This document shows positions 62,370-64,000 of a stretch of DNA of 64,000 nt, one piece after another (the first letter of the stretch is position 1; every line of letters starts with the position of its first letter). The position numbers and the translations under genes were made by a program. The DNA comes from Alsobacter soli (GTDB taxonomy: Bacteria; Pseudomonadota; Alphaproteobacteria; Rhizobiales; Beijerinckiaceae): contig NZ_PVZS01000012.1 in NCBI RefSeq assembly GCF_003004785.1, positions 1-64,000 on the forward strand, given 5' to 3'. Below the pieces are notes generated by a model. It did not search any database, was not told the DNA's origin, and was given only the letters and a program-made list of their open reading frames with translations.

Positions 62370-64000
62370 ATGGCTGTCCGCCGCCTGGATCCCGTCCTGG
62401 TCGACCGCATCGCCGCTGGCGAGGTCGTGGAGCGCCCGGCCTCCGCCGTGAAGGAGCTTGTCGAGAACGCCCTCGACGCCGGCGCGAGCCGGATCGAGGT
62501 GGTGCTGGAGGGCGGCGGCCGCCGCCTCATTCGCGTCGTCGACGACGGCCTGGGCATGAGCCCGGACGACCTCGACCTCGCCGTGGAGCGCCACGCAACC
62601 TCGAAGCTGCCGGACGGCGACCTCTTCGCCATCGATACGCTCGGTTTCCGCGGCGAGGCGCTGCCCTCCATCGGCGCCGTCTCACGCCTCTCCATCGCGA
62701 CCCGCCAAGCCGGCGCGCCGCATGGGATCTCCATCCTGGTGGACGCCGGCCTCAAGCACCCGGTCCGCCCCGCCGCCCTCGACCGTGGCACGCGCGTCGA
62801 GATCGCCGACCTGTTTTTCGCCACGCCCGCCCGGCTCAAGTTCCTCAAGACGGACCGCGCCGAAGCCCAGGCCGTCGCCGACATGTTGAAGCGGCTCGCC
62901 ATGGCCAACCCCGGCGTGCGCTTCGAATTGGGAGGGGAGGGCGCCCCGGCCCTCGACTACCCGGCCGCCCCCGGCGATCCCGCGGCCGCGCTGGCCCAGC
63001 GCCTCGCCCAGGTGATGGGCCGCGACTTCGTCGACAACGCCGTGCCGGTGGACGCCTGGCGCGAGGAGGCGCGGCTGACCGGCCTCGCCGGCCTGCCCAC
63101 CGCGCATCGGCCCACGGCCGCCGCGGTCCACCTTTTCGTCAACGGCCGCCCGGTGCGCGACAAGCTGCTGCTCGGCGCGGTGAAGGGCGCCTACGCCGAC
63201 GTCGTGCCCACGGGCCGTCATCCGGCCCTGGCGCTCTTCGTCACGTGTCCGCCGCGGCTCGTGGACGTGAACGTTCACCCCGGCAAGAGCGAAGTCCGCT
63301 TCCGCGACCCCGGGCTGATCCGCGGTCTCGTGGTCGGGGCCCTCAAGCAGGCCATCGCGGACGCCGGCTACCGCGCCTCCAACACGGTCGGCGCTGCGAC
63401 CATCGACGCCTTGCGGGCTCACACGGGCGCCCAGCCGGCCCGCTCCTGGTTCTCCGGCCGCGAGCCGGCGCGCAACGCCAACTGGGACTGGCGCGCCAGC
63501 CCGGCCGCGCCTGCCGAGCCGGGCGGTCGCCCCCTCGATGTCGGGACGGCTTCTGTCGCCGGCTACCCCCAGCCGAGCGCGCCCGCCGCTGCCCCTGCCT
63601 TCGGCTTCGCCGAAGCCGCCCAGGCCGCCTTTGCAGCCCTCGCCGATCCGGTCGCCGACGCCCGCGCCGCCGAAGCGGCGCCGGGGCCCGACCTCCTGGC
63701 CCGCCCCCTCGGCGCGGCCCGCGCGCAGTTGCACGACACCTACATCGTCGCCCAGACGCAGGACGGGGTGGTCATCGTCGACCAGCACGCCGCCCACGAG
63801 CGGCTTGTCTACGAGCGCCTGAAGGCCGAGCGCGCGGCCCAGGGCGTCGCCCGCCAGATGTTGCTGATCCCCGCCGTCGTGGACCTCGACCCCGTGGAAG
63901 TCGACCGCTTAACCGAGAAGGCGGACCTGCTCGCCTCCCTTGGTCTGGTGATCGAGCCGTTCGGCCCGGGCGCGATCGCCGTCAGCGAAGTCCCGGCCGC
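62370..64000 (+). CDS. mutL: DNA mismatch repair protein MutL (3' truncated)
   Basis: A GHKL ATPase that links MutS mismatch recognition to strand removal. 543 codons are present and the end lies beyond the window. GHKL motifs: RIAAGEVVERPASAVKELVE with ENALDAGA (about 14-45), VVDDGLGMSPDDL and DTLGFRGEALPSIGAVSRLS (about 90-110). In the C-terminal domain there is VVIVDQHAAHERLVYERL, which contains the DQHA-x2-E-x4-E metal-binding motif of endonuclease-active MutL, found in bacteria without MutH. The ATG at 62370 is preceded by a short overlapping unrelated frame and has a weak binding site. The gene is standard in every visible respect. Confidence 0.95.
   Translation, partial: MAVRRLDPVLVDRIAAGEVVERPASAVKELVENALDAGASRIEVVLEGGGRRLIRVVDDGLGMSPDDLDLAVERHATSKLPDGDLFAIDTLGFRGEALPSIGAVSRLSIATRQAGAPHGISILVDAGLKHPVRPAALDRGTRVEIADLFFATPARLKFLKTDRAEAQAVADMLKRLAMANPGVRFELGGEGAPALDYPAAPGDPAAALAQRLAQVMGRDFVDNAVPVDAWREEARLTGLAGLPTAHRPTAAAVHLFVNGRPVRDKLLLGAVKGAYADVVPTGRHPALALFVTCPPRLVDVNVHPGKSEVRFRDPGLIRGLVVGALKQAIADAGYRASNTVGAATIDALRAHTGAQPARSWFSGREPARNANWDWRASPAAPAEPGGRPLDVGTASVAGYPQPSAPAAAPAFGFAEAAQAAFAALADPVADARAAEAAPGPDLLARPLGAARAQLHDTYIVAQTQDGVVIVDQHAAHERLVYERLKAERAAQGVARQMLLIPAVVDLDPVEVDRLTEKADLLASLGLVIEPFGPGAIAVSEVPA

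Overview
The window is a GC-rich (about 70%) chromosomal segment from an alphaproteobacterium, most likely of the order Hyphomicrobiales (Rhizobiales). The indications are a PdhS/PleC-type kinase, a TipF-like degenerate EAL protein, a CheY plus CheZ-like phosphatase pair, a soxBDAG operon, paired M16 peptidases downstream of ileS-lspA, CIRCE-controlled groESL and families of short palindromic intergenic repeats. The genus cannot be fixed from the sequence alone. No phage, insertion sequence, CRISPR array, tRNA or rRNA was found. Gene density is high and the segment reads as core chromosome.

Layout. 1-11.7 kb: 3' part of a PAS sensor kinase, a Pat-like acyl-CoA synthetase/GNAT fusion, an acyl-CoA dehydrogenase, and a leftward group of envelope genes (L,D-transpeptidase, small membrane protein, OmpA-family protein). 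11.8-22.5 kb: a two-carbon/three-carbon hydroxy-acid oxidation region, with lutABC and a small cytochrome c leftward, a LysR regulator, then rightward glcDEF and malate synthase. Together these would oxidise lactate and glycolate and feed glyoxylate to malate. 22.6-31.2 kb: DUF2076 and LOG-family genes, a second L,D-transpeptidase, an orphan CheZ-like phosphatase, a GNAT enzyme, groESL, a HAD hydrolase and an M23 peptidase. 31.3-44.6 kb: hisZG, a META-domain protein, an SbmA/YddA-like ABC exporter, an omega-aminotransferase, a copper-chaperone-like protein, a TipF-like protein, hisS, cheY-cheZ, a MaoC hydratase and ribF. 44.6-55.1 kb: ileS-lspA, a conserved secreted protein, two M16 peptidases, a TadG-like protein and an MCP with a small partner. 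55.2-64 kb: sarcosine oxidase soxBDAG, a divergent TetR regulator, a branched-chain-type substrate-binding protein, and the 5' part of mutL, cut by the window end.

The most interesting signals are regulatory. Upstream of ileS there is a 20-codon open frame with adjacent Ile-Ile codons, running directly into a strong hairpin and a terminator-like hairpin; this resembles a transcription attenuator. A 7-bp-arm palindrome lies between soxB and tetR. Two distant CheZ-like proteins share a DxxxQ motif, and HisZ occurs beside a HisG that also carries a C-terminal extension. Four families of intergenic palindromes are dispersed through the window.
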